DNA from: CAZQVN01 sp964596775
GTDB taxonomy: Bacteria > Eisenbacteria > RBG-16-71-46 > JABDJR01 > JAWXBZ01
Assembly (NCBI GenBank): GCA_964596775.1
Contig: CAZQVN010000104.1
Span: forward strand, 1 to 6,887
DNA: 6,887 nt
Direction of reading: 5' to 3'
Shown here piece after piece: positions 6,486 through 6,887 of the stretch; position 1 is the stretch's first letter; each line of letters opens with the position of its first letter. The notes beneath the pieces were generated by a model. That model searched no databases and was not told the DNA's origin. It saw only the letters and a program-made list of their open reading frames with translations. The translations under genes were made by a program, and so were the position numbers.

Positions 6486-6772
6486 CAGCGCCCCCCCCGT
6501 CGCTCCTCGAGCAGGGCTTCGAGTACACCGGCGCTTCCCTTTCCGCGAGGCGGCTGGGAGAGTGACCCCCGAACCTTGCCCCTTCCCGGCCTGACGAGAC
6601 CCGCCTTCGTCAGCCGGGTCAGCCGATCATCTTTGACCGCGTGCTTCTGCAGAGGGACAATCCGGGCGACCGGAACACCACGTTCCGTGATGACGATCTC
6701 GTTGCCGGACTTCACCGTCTTTATGAAGGCGCTGAGATGTGCCTTGAGTTGGGCGATGGCCACGGTTTTCAT
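6485..6772 (-). CDS. vapB: VapB antitoxin, Phd/YefM-like
   Basis: This 95-residue protein starts MKTVAIAQLKAHLSAFI, followed by EIVITERGVPVARIVPL (about 26-42), the standard Phd/YefM DNA-binding fold that dimerises on its own promoter. The C-terminal part (AGLVRPGRGKVRG, then VLEALLEERRGGR) resembles the disordered arm that wraps around and blocks a VapC active site. The start was set at ATG 6772 because family members begin there; readings from further upstream pass through the operator palindrome and add non-family residues. No ribosome binding site precedes this ATG. The candidate promoter places the mRNA 5' end within a few bases of the start codon, so the message may be leaderless. The gene overlaps vapC by one base. 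It is expected to neutralise VapC and repress its own operon. Confidence 0.92.
   Translation of the reverse strand: MKTVAIAQLKAHLSAFIKTVKSGNEIVITERGVPVARIVPLQKHAVKDDRLTRLTKAGLVRPGRGKVRGSLSQPPRGKGSAGVLEALLEERRGGR
6491..6498 (-). repeat. G8 homopolymer at the vapB/vapC junction
   Basis: On the minus strand eight consecutive G residues fall in codons CGG GGG GGG of vapB, six bases before the vapC ATG. The run is the only candidate for the vapC ribosome binding site. A slip of -1 here would bypass the vapB stop and join VapB in frame to VapC. Confidence 0.6.
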
Positions 6773-6797
6773 GATGACTATTATGGTCATCATGAAA
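6767..6797. promoter_or_regulatory. Palindromic operator of vapBC, overlapping the start codon
   Basis: TTTCATGATGAC (6767-6778) and GTCATCATGAAA (6786-6797) are perfect 12-bp reverse complements around a 7-bp centre that holds the -10 box. The vapB start codon lies in the left arm (6770-6772). This is the expected form of a VapB/VapBC autoregulation site; a bound complex would cover the -10, the transcription start and the start codon together. Confidence 0.8.
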
Positions 6798-6808
6798 CGT
6801 CCCGACAA
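6780..6808 (-). promoter_or_regulatory. vapBC promoter
   Basis: On the minus strand TTGTCG (6808-6803, four of six) is 17 bp from CATAAT (6785-6780, five of six). Only seven bases separate the -10 from the vapB ATG at 6772. The transcript would therefore begin at or within a few bases of the start codon, which explains the lack of a Shine-Dalgarno sequence. Confidence 0.65.
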
Positions 6809-6844
6809 GACTTATTTCGGGATCACTTTCGCGCCGGCGCCGCT

Positions 6845-6887
6845 TCAGTTCCTCACCAGCATCTTCATCGACTCCGCCCGCTTCCCG
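6845..6887 (-). CDS. Probable C-terminal end of an unidentified minus-strand gene
   Basis: Reading the minus strand from the right edge gives KRAESMKMLVRN followed by TGA at 6847-6845, with G or C in every third position. Composition and place fit the tail of a gene lying upstream of vapB in the same direction, 72 bp before its start codon. Twelve or thirteen codons are too few to identify a family. The opposite strand is also open here, so the call is tentative. Confidence 0.35.
   Translation of the reverse strand, partial: GKRAESMKMLVRN

Noticed and set aside
6831..6840. GCGCCGGCGC palindrome as a transcription terminator
   Set aside because: It is a short perfect palindrome with no loop and no T-run on either side; in GC-rich DNA such sequences are common.
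6792..6887. Plus-strand ATG reading MKRPDKTYFGITF to the window edge
   Set aside because: The ATG lies inside the vapBC operator palindrome and no ribosome binding site precedes it. The early codons often end in A or T, unlike real genes here. The minus-strand reading with a stop at 6845 is slightly better, but neither is secure.
1..6887. CRISPR arrays, tRNA or rRNA genes, insertion sequences
   Set aside because: No regularly spaced direct repeats, tRNA-like cloverleaf motifs, rRNA-like sequence or transposase reading frame was seen on either strand.

Overview
The window comes from a GC-rich bacterium; most third codon positions are G or C. It probably belongs to a phylum outside the classic model lineages. 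Single-chain ABC-2 permease/M1 peptidase proteins like the one here are, from general knowledge, found in Bacteroidota, Acidobacteriota, Gemmatimonadota and similar groups. High GC argues against a typical Bacteroidota genome, but the taxon cannot be fixed from the sequence alone.

Layout. (1) Positions 1-1010, minus strand: a nearly complete cytoplasmic alpha/beta-hydrolase of the esterase D-like family. It runs off the left edge. (2) Positions 1011-1208: a divergent intergenic region. A TATAAT box sits inside a perfect 8-bp-arm inverted repeat, an oppositely directed promoter overlaps it, and a second inverted repeat lies next to it. (3) Positions 1209-5944, plus strand: a two-gene operon. 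An ABC ATPase gene overlaps by ATGA a 1268-residue protein. That protein carries two ABC-2-like permease halves (about 12 membrane segments), one further membrane segment, and an M1-type zinc peptidase domain predicted to lie outside the cytoplasm. (4) Positions 5985-6772, minus strand, convergent with the operon: a VapBC toxin-antitoxin pair (Phd/VapB antitoxin, PIN-domain toxin). Its start codon and promoter lie inside a 31-bp palindrome. (5) Positions 6845-6887: probably the last codons of another minus-strand gene.

The central unit looks self-contained. The ATPase would power the permease, and because both transmembrane halves are on one chain no second permease gene is needed. The 13th membrane segment would place the metalloprotease on the far side of the membrane, so transport or extraction of a substrate could be coupled to its hydrolysis there. 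The fusion architecture itself has been annotated elsewhere as 'ABC transporter permease/M1 family aminopeptidase'. As far as I know its physiological role is undescribed. The least ordinary local features are the loss of the GAMEN aminopeptidase motif, the HEXXH-x19-E spacing, and two low-complexity insertions in the C-terminal domain.
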